Source: Pseudochelatococcus lubricantis | Lineage (GTDB): Bacteria; Pseudomonadota; Alphaproteobacteria; Rhizobiales; Beijerinckiaceae | Length of the DNA stretch: 64,000 bases | Assembly (NCBI RefSeq): GCF_011762225.1 | Contig: NZ_JAASQI010000003.1 | Location: 372,001-436,000 of the forward strand | Reading direction: 5' to 3' | Shown: positions 26,807 to 35,123 of the stretch, piece by piece | How positions within the stretch are numbered: position 1 is the stretch's first letter | Layout: every line of letters starts with the position of its first letter | Made by a program: the position numbers and the translations under genes | Notes under the pieces: generated by a model | What the model saw: only the letters and a program-made list of their open reading frames with translations | Databases searched by the model: none | Told to the model about the DNA's origin: nothing

Positions 26807-27727
26807 ATGACCACTCTTCCCTTGTTCACAGCGCCCGGCCGCTTTCTGCGGGGCAATCTGCATACGCACACGACACGCTCCGACGGCAAACTGCCGACCG
26901 AGCAGGTGATTGGCCTCTATCGTGACGCGGGCTACGACTTTCTCGCGATCACGGATCACTTTCTGGCCCGATACGACTGGCCGCTCGTCGATACGCGCAG
27001 CTTTCGGGACCAGCGGTTCACGACCCTGCTGGGCGCGGAACTCCATGCGCCGCGAACGGAAATGAGCGACCTGTGGCACATCGTGGCGGTCGGCCTGCCG
27101 CCCGACTTCGCGCCCCCGACGCCGGAGGAAACGGGTCCCGCGCTGGCGCGGCGGGCGCGGGAGGCCGGCGCCTTCGTGGGCATGCCGCACCCGGCCTGGT
27201 ACAGCCTCTCGCTCGCCGACGCCGAAACGCTCGACGCCGCTCACGCCGTCGAAATCTACAACCATGGCTGCCAGCAGATGCACGACAAGGGCGATGGCGC
27301 CTATCTGCTGGACGGCATGCTCGACAAGGGGCACCGCCTGCTCGCCTATGCCTGTGACGACGCGCATTTCCGCTCGCCCGATTTCGGTGGCGCGTGGATC
27401 GAGCTGAAGGCGGGCGCGAACGAGCCGGACGACATTCTGGAAGCGCTGAAAGCCGGCCAGTTCTACTCGACCCAGGGTCCCCGCATCGAGGCCATCGCCG
27501 TAACCGGCGATTCGATCGAGGTTTCCTGCTCGCCTGTCAAAGGGGTTCTCGCGGTCGGCTGCGGCTTCAAGATGAGCTACAAGTTCGCGGACTCCATGAC
27601 GCGGGCGGTCCTGCCCCTCGAACCGCTGACTGCCAGCCCTTGGTTCCGGATCGTGATCACCGGTGAGGACGGCAGGCGGGCATGGTCGAACCCCGTCTGG
27701 ATGGCCTCCCTCGCCACACCCGTCTGA
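26807..27727 (+). CDS. PHP-domain phosphoesterase-like protein
   Basis: A 306-residue protein with the PHP metal-binding motifs in order: GNLHTHTTRSDG (near residues 17-28), FLAITDHFL, GAELHAP, MPHPAWYS, and ACDDAHF near residue 185. These His and Asp residues normally bind a trinuclear metal centre and hydrolyse phosphoester or related bonds. The ATG at 26807 after AAAGGA is chosen; ATGs at 26771 and 26657 would add non-conserved residues. The region after residue 210 is beta-rich and of unknown role. It stands alone, converging with the ABC importer genes, and I cannot name its substrate. Confidence 0.78.
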   Translation: MTTLPLFTAPGRFLRGNLHTHTTRSDGKLPTEQVIGLYRDAGYDFLAITDHFLARYDWPLVDTRSFRDQRFTTLLGAELHAPRTEMSDLWHIVAVGLPPDFAPPTPEETGPALARRAREAGAFVGMPHPAWYSLSLADAETLDAAHAVEIYNHGCQQMHDKGDGAYLLDGMLDKGHRLLAYACDDAHFRSPDFGGAWIELKAGANEPDDILEALKAGQFYSTQGPRIEAIAVTGDSIEVSCSPVKGVLAVGCGFKMSYKFADSMTRAVLPLEPLTASPWFRIVITGEDGRRAWSNPVWMASLATPV

Positions 27728-27740
27728 ACCGCGCCCGCGC

Positions 27741-27759
27741 GACGGGCCCCGCGCCCGTC
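27741..27759. terminator. hairpin between convergent genes
   Basis: Perfect 7-bp stem GACGGGC / GCCCGTC with a 5-base loop, 14 bases after the PHP gene and 38 bases beyond the end of the minus-strand permease gene. There is no T-run, so it is at best a weak or Rho-assisted bidirectional terminator. Confidence 0.4.
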
Positions 27760-27796
27760 GTCTGGGGCGGTTCCATGCCGTCATCGGCAACCGGCA

Positions 27797-28591
27797 TCAT
27801 CCGTCTCTCCAGCGTAGAAGACGGGCTTCCACGGTTTCGGCGATCTTGTTCAGGCTGTACCCGATAAGGCCGAGCAGGAGCACGCCCAGCATGACGACGT
27901 CCATCTCAAAGTGCTCGCGCCCCGAGATGATCAGTCCGCCAAGTCCGGGCCCCACCGCCATGAAGTATTCAGCACCGACTGTCGCCAGCCATGAATAGAT
28001 CAGGGCGAGGTGAATGCCCGTCATGATCGAGGGAAGTGCCGACGGCAGGCGGGCGCGCAGGAATATCTGCCGCCGGGTGAAGCAGAGGGAGCGCCCCACC
28101 TCGATGATTTGAGGCGAGATGGACTGCATGCCCTCGATCGTGTTCAGCGCCACCGGCAGAAAGGCTGCGAGCGTGACGAAGGCGATCTTCGCGCTCTCCG
28201 CGAAGCCGAACCACACGGAGATGATCGGGATCCAGGCAAGCACCGCGATCTGCTTGAGGCCGTGGAAGGTGGGGCCGATAAAGCGGTCGGCGATCTTCGA
28301 AATGCCGAGAAGCGTGCCGAAGGCGACGCCGGCGATGCTGCCCATGACGAAGCCGGCGATATCGCGGCCCAGACTGGCGGCGATATGCACGAGCAGATCG
28401 CCCTCCGTCAATTCCTTCCAGCCCGCGGCGACGATATCCTGCAAGGGGGGAAGGAAGCGGCGGTCGATCAGGCTGAACTCGCTCGATACCTGCCAGAGAA
28501 TCAGCAGCAGGATCGGCAATCGCCATCCGCGCGGGATGTTGAGCGATTTGCGGCCGGCGTGACGATCGGGGGCGTTGAGTGTGTCGGTCAT
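27797..28591 (-). CDS. SsuC-like ABC transporter permease 2
   Basis: Inner-membrane permease of the nitrate/sulfonate/taurine (SsuC/TauC) family. The 264-residue protein has about six membrane segments and the EAA-type coupling loop EVGRSLCFTRRQIFLRARLPSALPS near residues 165-189. It follows the first permease gene after 4 bases, so the importer has two different permease subunits instead of a homodimer. The substrate is likely a sulfonate or related organosulfur compound, judged only from the monooxygenases encoded across the divergent promoter. Confidence 0.85.
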   Translation of the reverse strand: MTDTLNAPDRHAGRKSLNIPRGWRLPILLLILWQVSSEFSLIDRRFLPPLQDIVAAGWKELTEGDLLVHIAASLGRDIAGFVMGSIAGVAFGTLLGISKIADRFIGPTFHGLKQIAVLAWIPIISVWFGFAESAKIAFVTLAAFLPVALNTIEGMQSISPQIIEVGRSLCFTRRQIFLRARLPSALPSIMTGIHLALIYSWLATVGAEYFMAVGPGLGGLIISGREHFEMDVVMLGVLLLGLIGYSLNKIAETVEARLLRWRDG

Positions 28592-28595
28592 CGGT

Positions 28596-29414
28596 TCAGT
28601 CGGTCAGTTTCCAGCGCTGCAGCCGGACTTCGATGCGGGCCAGGATATGGTCCATGACGAAACCGACAAGGCCAATGAGGATCATCGAAAAGATCATGGT
28701 GTCGAGCCAGAACATCTGGCGCGCCCAGTTGAGCTGATAACCGAGCCCTTCCGACGAGGCGAGCAGCTCGACGGCGACGAGAGCGGTCCACGCCTTGGTC
28801 AGGCCATAGCGGATGCCGGTGAACACCGGCGGAACCGTGGCGGGGAGAATGACGAGGCGCAGGCGCTGGAGCTTGTTGAAGCGGAAAATTCTGGCGACCT
28901 CAAGGTATCCGGGCGGTATGGAGCGCAACGCCGCGGACGAGTTCATCACGATGGGTATGAACGCCGCCTTGGCGATGATGACGATCTTGAGTGCCTCGCC
29001 GAGGCCGAGAAAGAGCATCAGCAGCGGGATCCATCCGATGGTGGGAACCTGCGAAATCGCCGTGAAAAGTGGCCGGACGTGATCGTCGAGCCAGTGCCAG
29101 AAACCCATGGCGAACCCGAGGACGAGGCCAGCCACGGCGCCGGCGATGAAGCCGGCCGTGACGCGGCCGGCACTGAAGCTGATCTGCTTCAGAAGATCTC
29201 CGCCGACGATGGCATCGACCGCCGCGTCCCAGACGTAAGCCGGATACGGCAGGATCTGTTCGGGCATCAGCTCGTAGGTCGAGGCCAGATGCCACAGCAG
29301 GACCAGAACTGCCGGGAACGCGAGCGGTATCGCAAACGCTGTCACGACACGCTGCACGCGCTCCAGCCACGGAACCGAGGGCGTGGATATCGGCGAAGAT
29401 ACAATATCGGTCAT
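28596..29414 (-). CDS. SsuC-like ABC transporter permease 1
   Basis: The 272-residue inner-membrane permease has the same family fold as its neighbour, with the coupling loop EVARIFRFNKLQRLRLVILP. The C-terminus ends LARIEVRLQRWKLTD, like that of its partner (EARLLRWRDG). The start overlaps the ATPase stop by one base (TGATG), so translation is coupled. Having two non-identical SsuC-type permeases in one operon suggests a heterodimeric channel. Confidence 0.86.
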   Translation of the reverse strand: MTDIVSSPISTPSVPWLERVQRVVTAFAIPLAFPAVLVLLWHLASTYELMPEQILPYPAYVWDAAVDAIVGGDLLKQISFSAGRVTAGFIAGAVAGLVLGFAMGFWHWLDDHVRPLFTAISQVPTIGWIPLLMLFLGLGEALKIVIIAKAAFIPIVMNSSAALRSIPPGYLEVARIFRFNKLQRLRLVILPATVPPVFTGIRYGLTKAWTALVAVELLASSEGLGYQLNWARQMFWLDTMIFSMILIGLVGFVMDHILARIEVRLQRWKLTD

Positions 29415-30238
29415 CAGGCGGGCACCTTGATGTCGCGGGCTTTTCCCGTCACCGGCCTGGGGCCGCGAATGACATCCAGCTCGTCGAGTATCTGGTTGCG
29501 GAAGTAGATAAGATCGGGAGAACGCCTGTCGCGCGGATATGCCAGCGGAATGTCGATAACTCTGGCGATGCGCCCCGGCCGCGGCGACATGACAACGACG
29601 CGGTTGCCGAGCAGGACGGCCTCATCGACATCGTGCGTGACCAGCAGCGCGGTGAGGTGTTCGTGCTCCCAGATGTGTTGCAGCTCGTCCTGCAGGTGGG
29701 CACGGGTGAAGGCGTCGAGGGCACCGAAGGGCTCGTCGAGGAGCAGAAGCCCGGGACGGTTGACGATCCCCCGGGCGATGGCGACCCGTTGCGCCATGCC
29801 GCCGGAAAGCTGCCGGGGATAGGCTTTGGCGAAGTCGGTCAGCGAGACGAGTTCAAGATGTTCCCGTACGAGCCGCTCTCTGGTCCTGGCATCGGCAGAT
29901 GCGTTCTCAAGGCCGAGGGCGACATTCTGCTCGACGGTGAGCCACGGAAAGAGCCTGGCCTCCTGAAAGACGAGACCGCGATTCAGGCTGGGTTCCTCCA
30001 CAGGCTTGCCATCGTGGATGACGGTCCCCTCCCCGGTTTCAAGTCCGGCAACGATGCGTAGCAGGGTCGACTTGCCGCAGCCGCTGGCGCCGACGATCGT
30101 GACGAAGCTGCCCTGTTCGACATCGAGGTTGATGTCGAGAAGCGCCTGCAGGCGTCTGTCGTTGACCCGGAAGACTTTGTTGAGATGCCTGATCGACAGG
30201 TATCCGGGCCGGGCGGAGGGATCTGGCGAGCCTGGCAT
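29414..30238 (-). CDS. SsuB-like ABC transporter ATP-binding protein
   Basis: Cytoplasmic ATPase of the SsuB/TauB family, 274 residues. Walker A is GASGCGKSTLLR near residues 50-61, the Q-loop is FQEARLFPWLT, the signature is [14 protein letters not shown] and Walker B is LLLLDEPFGALD. The start at 30238 is the first gene of the minus-strand operon, about 170 bases from the divergent monooxygenase operon. The shared promoter region and the binding protein at the end of that operon suggest one uptake system split over both strands. Confidence 0.88.
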   Translation of the reverse strand: MPGSPDPSARPGYLSIRHLNKVFRVNDRRLQALLDINLDVEQGSFVTIVGASGCGKSTLLRIVAGLETGEGTVIHDGKPVEEPSLNRGLVFQEARLFPWLTVEQNVALGLENASADARTRERLVREHLELVSLTDFAKAYPRQLSGGMAQRVAIARGIVNRPGLLLLDEPFGALDAFTRAHLQDELQHIWEHEHLTALLVTHDVDEAVLLGNRVVVMSPRPGRIARVIDIPLAYPRDRRSPDLIYFRNQILDELDVIRGPRPVTGKARDIKVPA

Positions 30239-30307
30239 GACAATCTCCCCTGTCGGTGTGCTGGGACCCTGGTGTCACCGATTGATTTCATCACGGATGG
30301 TAGGCTT

Positions 30308-30336
30308 GATATTTCATAATGTCTATAGATAATATC
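30308..30336. promoter_or_regulatory. inverted repeat in the divergent organosulfur-type promoter region
   Basis: Arms GATATT (30308-30313) and AATATC (30331-30336) separated by 17 AT-rich bases, midway between the importer and monooxygenase operons. It may be an operator for a shared regulator, but no regulator gene is adjacent and 6-bp arms are weak evidence. Confidence 0.3.
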
Positions 30337-30409
30337 GTGATTTCCGGGATGACGGCGGTTCGGGAACCGTCTGGTCGAGGTAACGAGGTAACCCGGATGG
30401 AGTTCGATC

Positions 30410-31810
30410 ATGACTGATGGAAATGGAACGGGCCTTCGAGCGGGCCGACAATTGAGTCTCGGGGCGTTTCTGCTGGAGTCGGGGCACCACATCGCTGCCT
30501 GGCGCGATCCCGCGTCGCCGCGGGCCGCCGGCCTCGATTTCAGGCACTACGTGCGCGCGGCCAAAGCGGCGGAAGCAGCGAAGTTCGATCTGGTTTTTCT
30601 GGCGGATTCCGCATCCATCCGGGGTTTTGACAGCCCGTCGTTTCCCTTCGAGGAACGCGGCGTCCGGCTTGAGCCGTTGACGCTCCTGTCGGCGCTGGCG
30701 GCGGTGACGGAAAGGATCGGTCTGGTCGGCACCGCGTCGACGACATATAATGATCCATTCAACATCGCGCGCCGGTTCGCCTCTCTCGATCTCCTGAGCG
30801 GCGGGCGTGCGGGATGGAACCTTGTCACGTCCTCGAACGAGTCCGACCCGGGCAACTTCGGGCAGCACGGACCGGTTCCGCATGCGGAGAGGTACCGCCG
30901 GGCGGCGGAGTTCGCCGAGGTCGTCGACGGACTGTGGGGCAGCCTCGATGCATCGGCCTTGCGCTACGACAAGGCTTCCGGCGTTCTTTTCGACAAGGAG
31001 GGCCTCCACCCGCTGCACCATGAGGGGCATTATTTCAACGTGCGCGGGCCGCTCAACGTGCCGCCCTCGCCGCAGGGGCGGCCGGTGCTGGTGCAGGCGG
31101 GCTCCTCCGACGACGGGCGCGAGACGGCGGCCCGTACGGCCGAAGCCGTGTTTGTCGCCTACCAGAGCTTTTCCGAGGCGCGGGACTATTATGGCGACGT
31201 GAAGGGCAGGCTCGGAAAGTACGGCCGCCATCCCGATGAACTGAAAATCCTGCCCGGCGTCTTTCCTGTCGTCGGACGCACCGAGGCGGAGGCCCGGGAA
31301 AAATTCGAATCCCTGCAGAATCTGGTCGATCCGGTGGTCGGCCTGGGGCTTCTGAAGACCGTTGCGGGCGGGATCGATCTGTCGGCCTATCCGCTGGACG
31401 GGCCGCTGCCGGAGGTTCCCGAAACCAACTCCGGCAAGAGCCGCCAGAAGCTGCTGCTCGAACTCGCGCGCCGCGAGAATTATTCCATCCGGCAGCTTTA
31501 TCTGCATATCGCCGGCGCGCGCGGGCATTGGCAACTGGTCGGCACCGCTGCCGAAATCGCCGATCAGCTTGAGTATTACTTCCGCAACGAGGCGGCGGAC
31601 GGCTTCAATGTCATGGCACCGCAACTGGAGTGGGGCCTCGACGACTTCATCGAACTGGTGATCCCCGAACTGCGCAGGCGCGGACTGTTCCGGACCGAAT
31701 ACGGTGGCCGGACGTTGCGGGACCATCTCGGCCTTGCCCGCCCGTCGGGGCGGCGGCGGTTCGCGCCGATCGCGGCAGGATCGTCCTATTCCGAAGCGGC
31801 AGCGGAGTAA
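30410..31810 (+). CDS. FMN-dependent monooxygenase, NtaA/SnaA/DszA family (copy 1)
   Basis: Class C flavin-dependent monooxygenase with a luciferase-like TIM barrel, 466 residues. It uses FMNH2 from a separate reductase to oxidise substrates such as nitrilotriacetate, sulfones or alkyl sulfur compounds. Family landmarks are LGAFLLESGHHIAAWRDP, LVFLADSASIRG, LEPLTLLSALAAVTERIGLV, SGGRAGWNLVTSSN, RPVLVQAGSSDDGRE and AGARGHWQLVGTAAEIAD. The start at 30410 follows GGAG. Its substrate cannot be read, but linkage to an SsuABC-like importer favours an organosulfur compound. It lacks a linked flavin reductase gene of the usual HpaC type. Confidence 0.87.
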   Translation: MTDGNGTGLRAGRQLSLGAFLLESGHHIAAWRDPASPRAAGLDFRHYVRAAKAAEAAKFDLVFLADSASIRGFDSPSFPFEERGVRLEPLTLLSALAAVTERIGLVGTASTTYNDPFNIARRFASLDLLSGGRAGWNLVTSSNESDPGNFGQHGPVPHAERYRRAAEFAEVVDGLWGSLDASALRYDKASGVLFDKEGLHPLHHEGHYFNVRGPLNVPPSPQGRPVLVQAGSSDDGRETAARTAEAVFVAYQSFSEARDYYGDVKGRLGKYGRHPDELKILPGVFPVVGRTEAEAREKFESLQNLVDPVVGLGLLKTVAGGIDLSAYPLDGPLPEVPETNSGKSRQKLLLELARRENYSIRQLYLHIAGARGHWQLVGTAAEIADQLEYYFRNEAADGFNVMAPQLEWGLDDFIELVIPELRRRGLFRTEYGGRTLRDHLGLARPSGRRRFAPIAAGSSYSEAAAE

Positions 31811-31816
31811 CAGAAC

Positions 31817-33172
31817 ATGACGAACAGAGACGGCAAAAAGATTTCGCTCGGCGCGTTCCTCCATCCTTCGGGCCATCATGTGGCCGCGTGGCGGCATCCG
31901 GATGCGCAGCCGGACGCGGGCGTCAATCTGGCGAATTACACGCGGCTGGCGAGGCTTGCCGAATCCGCAAGCTTCGATCTGATCTTCTTCGCCGATCAGG
32001 CGGCGCTTCCGTCGGAGAACTACGACTATATCAGCCGCACAACGCGAGCCACGCTTCTTGAGCCACTGACGCTGCTGTCGGCGCTGGCGGCGGTGACGGA
32101 GCGAATCGGGCTTGTGGCGACGGTGTCGACTAGTTTCAACGAGCCATACAATCTGGCGCGCTATTTCGCATCGCTCGATCATATCAGCGGCGGCCGTGCG
32201 GGCTGGAATCTCGTCACCTCCGGCACGCGGCTCGAAGGCGAGAACTTCAGCAATCCGCCGGGCTACAGCCAGCATGACGAGCGTTATGCACGGGCACGCG
32301 AATACGCGGAAGTCGTGCAGAAGCTGTGGGACAGCTGGGAAGTCGACGCCATTCTCGGCGACAAGGCAAGTGGCCGGTTCGTCGATCGCAGCAAGGTTCA
32401 CCGCATCGACCACAGCGGGCAATACTACAGCGTCGACGGGCCGCTGTCGGTGGCGCGGTCGCCTCAGGGCCGTCCCGTGTTGATTCAGGCCGGCTCCTCC
32501 GCGTCGGGCCGGGAGCTTGCCGCGCTGACGGCAGAAGCCGTGTTCACGGCCCAGCGGACGTTGGCCGAGGCGCAGGAATTCTACGGCGACGTGAAGGAAA
32601 AGGCGCGCTCCTACGGGCGTGACGAGGACGACATCAAGATTCTCCCCGGCATATTTCCCGTGATCGGCCGCACTGAATCCGAAGCGCGGGAGAAGTTCCA
32701 GGTTCTGCAGGATCTGGTTCATCCGGTCGTCGGACTGAACTACATCCAGTCGCATCTGGGCGGGATCGACCTGTCCGGATATCCGCTCGACGGCCCGTTG
32801 CCGGACATCGCGCCCGAGACGGAGGCGAACCGCAGCCGGCGGGTGCTGCTGCTCGATCTGGCGAGAAAGCGCAACCTGACGATCCGCGAGCTTTATCTGG
32901 AGATAGCCGGCGCGCGCGGACATTGGCAGCTGGTCGGCACGCCGAACGAAATCGCGGATGCGCTGGAGAGCTACTTCCACGAGCGCGGAGCCGACGGCTT
33001 CAACATCATGCCGCCATCACCTCATGGTCTCGACGATTTCATCGAACTGGTCGTGCCCGAGTTGCGGCGCCGCGGCCTGTTCCGGGAGGCCTACGAGGGC
33101 CGGACCCTGCGGGACCATCTCGGCCTGAAAACGCCGCCGAACCGCATCGCGGCGGCAGCGACAGCCGCCTGA
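31817..33172 (+). CDS. FMN-dependent monooxygenase, NtaA/SnaA/DszA family (copy 2)
   Basis: A paralogue of the preceding gene, 451 residues, starting 6 bases after its stop with the ribosome binding site GGAG inside the end of copy 1. It shares the same landmarks (LGAFLHPSGHHVAAWRHP, LEPLTLLSALAAVTERIGLV, GGRAGWNLVTSGTR, AGARGHWQLVGTPNEIAD) and the C-terminal RGLFREAYEGRTLRDHLGL. The two clearly arose by tandem duplication but differ enough to have distinct substrates or successive reactions. The product appears complete. Confidence 0.87.
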   Translation: MTNRDGKKISLGAFLHPSGHHVAAWRHPDAQPDAGVNLANYTRLARLAESASFDLIFFADQAALPSENYDYISRTTRATLLEPLTLLSALAAVTERIGLVATVSTSFNEPYNLARYFASLDHISGGRAGWNLVTSGTRLEGENFSNPPGYSQHDERYARAREYAEVVQKLWDSWEVDAILGDKASGRFVDRSKVHRIDHSGQYYSVDGPLSVARSPQGRPVLIQAGSSASGRELAALTAEAVFTAQRTLAEAQEFYGDVKEKARSYGRDEDDIKILPGIFPVIGRTESEAREKFQVLQDLVHPVVGLNYIQSHLGGIDLSGYPLDGPLPDIAPETEANRSRRVLLLDLARKRNLTIRELYLEIAGARGHWQLVGTPNEIADALESYFHERGADGFNIMPPSPHGLDDFIELVVPELRRRGLFREAYEGRTLRDHLGLKTPPNRIAAAATAA

Positions 33173-33214
33173 ACCGACGTTGATGGCGTTTTCATGAGCG
33201 AAAGGAAAATGACA

Positions 33215-34282
33215 ATGGATCGCAGGCAGTTTCTCGGAGGCGTGGCAGGGGCGACGCTGGTGGCGGTGACGGGCGCGGTGCACGCGCAGAACCCGCTGGT
33301 GGTCAGGATCGGATTCGCGAGCATCGGTGTCGATAACCGGCCGTTCTCCCAGGGCAGCTCGCTGTCGGTCTCGCATTCACTCGGCCTCGCGGAGAAGGAA
33401 TTCAGCGATACGCCGAACGTCAAGATCGAGTGGTACTTCTTCCGGGGCGCAGGCCCGGCGGTGAACGAGGCCGTGGTCAACCGGCAGCTCGACCTGTACA
33501 CGCAGGGAGACCTGCCCTCCATCGTGGGCCGCGCAAACGGGATCAAGAGCAAGATCCTGCTGGTCAGCAGCACGCGCACGCCGGTTTATCTGGCCGTGCC
33601 CACGGGATCGGACATCACGAAGATCGAGCAGTTACGCGGCAAGCGGGTAGCCGTGTTTCTGGGAACGAACGGGCATCTGTCCGTCGCCGAAGTGTTTGCC
33701 GCACATGGCCTGAAGTGGAGCGACGTGAATATCGTCAATCTGGATAACGCATCGACGAATGCAGCATTGGCGACCAAGGATATCGATGGGGCATTCGGCA
33801 GCGTGACATTCCTGCAGCTTGAAGATCAGGGGCTCGTGAAGGTTGTTTACAACAGCAACGACGATACGCCCTCGGCTGCCCGCATAGGGTCGATTTTCGT
33901 CACCAGCGAATTCGAGCAGGCACAGCCGGAAATCGTTGCCCGCCTGGTGAAGGCGTTCACCCGTGGTGCGCATTTCGCGTCCCTGGAGGAGAACCGGCAG
34001 GCCATCCTCGACGAATGGGAAAAGTCGGGGACGGCACGTTCGATTCTCGAACGGGACATTCAGGGCGTCAGCCTGAAAGCGCGCCACTCGCCGTTGCTCG
34101 ATCCGTTCACACGCGCGCTTTATGCAAGGAAGGCGGAGAAGTCGAAGGAGTTCGGGCTTATCCGCCGGGCGGTCGAAACCGAAAGCTGGTTCGAGCCGAA
34201 ATACCTGGAAGCCGCGATCAAGGAACTGGGGCTTGAAGGAGTCTGGACACCCTTCGATCCGGACGGAAAGCCGCTCGGCTGA
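33215..34282 (+). CDS. periplasmic substrate-binding protein, SsuA/NrtA-like
   Basis: Binding protein for the SsuABC-like importer encoded divergently. The ATG at 33215 gives MDRRQFLGGVAGATLVAVTG, a Tat-type signal with the twin arginines followed by QFLGG and a cleavage site near VHAQ. In-frame ATGs at 33194 and 33209 are also possible. The mature part shows the SsuA/NMT1-like landmarks EWYFFRGAGPAVNEAV, RGKRVAVFLGTNGHLSV, TKDIDGAFGS. The product is 355 residues. A Tat signal is less usual than Sec for this class. It is 42 bases after the second monooxygenase gene, so it is probably in that operon. Confidence 0.85.
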   Translation: MDRRQFLGGVAGATLVAVTGAVHAQNPLVVRIGFASIGVDNRPFSQGSSLSVSHSLGLAEKEFSDTPNVKIEWYFFRGAGPAVNEAVVNRQLDLYTQGDLPSIVGRANGIKSKILLVSSTRTPVYLAVPTGSDITKIEQLRGKRVAVFLGTNGHLSVAEVFAAHGLKWSDVNIVNLDNASTNAALATKDIDGAFGSVTFLQLEDQGLVKVVYNSNDDTPSAARIGSIFVTSEFEQAQPEIVARLVKAFTRGAHFASLEENRQAILDEWEKSGTARSILERDIQGVSLKARHSPLLDPFTRALYARKAEKSKEFGLIRRAVETESWFEPKYLEAAIKELGLEGVWTPFDPDGKPLG

Positions 34283-34380
34283 ACCCCTGCCGACAGGTTT
34301 CCCACCGGGGGCCGCAGGATGAGGGCCATCGGTCACAGGTTTCGGCGACGGGGAGGAGCCGCTTCGTGTCAGTCATGAAA

Positions 34381-34402
34381 GCCTGCCGTCATGCGGGCAG
34401 GC
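34381..34402 (-). terminator. hairpin at the end of the tetR-like gene
   Basis: Perfect 7-bp stem GCCTGCC / GGCAGGC starting 2 bases beyond the minus-strand tetR stop and followed, on that strand, by TTTC. It may end both this gene and the convergent binding-protein gene. Confidence 0.55.
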
Positions 34403-34404
34403 GT

Positions 34405-35043
34405 TCACGGCAGGCGAGGTGTCTGCCCGGCGTTCCGGTTGACCATGGCAACGATGATTTCGAAAAGCTCCTCCTGCGCCTGCTGCGGCGTGATCTCGCC
34501 GGTCGCCGCAGCTTCGGACAAGGCGTCGGCCGCCCCGAGCATCGCCCAGAATCTCGCCGGCGCGATGTCCTGTCGCCCGGCGAACGGCGCAAGCACGCCT
34601 CGGCACTTCCGGATGAAGGCCAACCGGTATTCCCGCTTGATCCGCTCCAGCTCCGGGGCGCCCGCCAGCGCGGCGAGTACGCCGGATATCTCGCGGCCCT
34701 GCGTGAGCACGCAGTTCACGTAGGAAGAGGCGATGACGGCGGCCTTGCCTTCCAGGGTCGGTACGCTCCTCTCAAGCGCCGCGTCGATGACGGCCGTCTG
34801 GCGTACGTCGAAATCCTCATAGAGCGCCGCCAGCAAGCCATTGCGCGTGCCGAAGTGGTCGTACACGACGGGCTTGGTGACGCCCGCCTGCTCGGCGAGC
34901 CGCCCCAGCGTCAAGGCGTCCGTGCCCTCGTCCCGGACCAGACGCCAGGAGACATCCAGCAGCTGTCGCAGCCGTTCTTCCCGCGGCAGGCGACGACGGG
35001 ATGGCGAAGGGAGTTCCGGCATTTTCCGCGGTGCGCTTGACAT
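34405..35043 (-). CDS. TetR-family transcriptional regulator
   Basis: A 212-residue repressor-type protein. The N-terminal helix-turn-helix is ALTLGRLAEQAGVTKPVVYD followed by HFGTRNGLLAAL, the classic TetR pattern. The C-terminal ligand domain is not assignable. The start at 35043 (MSSAPRKMPELP) is chosen because the longer frame would run through the operator region. It is divergent from a quinone reductase-like gene and a large palindrome lies between them, so it most likely represses both genes until an electrophile, quinone or flavin-related ligand appears. Confidence 0.88.
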   Translation of the reverse strand: MSSAPRKMPELPSPSRRRLPREERLRQLLDVSWRLVRDEGTDALTLGRLAEQAGVTKPVVYDHFGTRNGLLAALYEDFDVRQTAVIDAALERSVPTLEGKAAVIASSYVNCVLTQGREISGVLAALAGAPELERIKREYRLAFIRKCRGVLAPFAGRQDIAPARFWAMLGAADALSEAAATGEITPQQAQEELFEIIVAMVNRNAGQTPRLP

Positions 35044-35046
35044 ATC

Positions 35047-35079
35047 TATATACCAAAGGTAGGTTACCGAAAGTATATA
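35047..35079. promoter_or_regulatory. large palindromic operator between tetR-like and reductase genes
   Basis: Nested inverted repeat with TATATAC (35047-35053) and GTATATA (35073-35079) as outer arms and GGTA (35058-35061) and TACC (35065-35068) as inner arms, all centred on base 35063. It starts 4 bases upstream of the tetR start codon and 45 bases upstream of the reductase start, an ideal place for autoregulation plus control of the neighbour. Confidence 0.75.
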
Positions 35080-35123
35080 AGACTCACCCGCCAAACGCAA
35101 CCAGCCAGCCGGAGCCTCTGCAT

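Noticed and set aside
30323-32980. Long minus-strand open frame (885 codons) opposite the two monooxygenase genes
   Set aside because: It runs antisense through two clear genes, has His/Arg-rich low-complexity composition and no recognisable domain; it is an artefact of high GC content in the third codon position.
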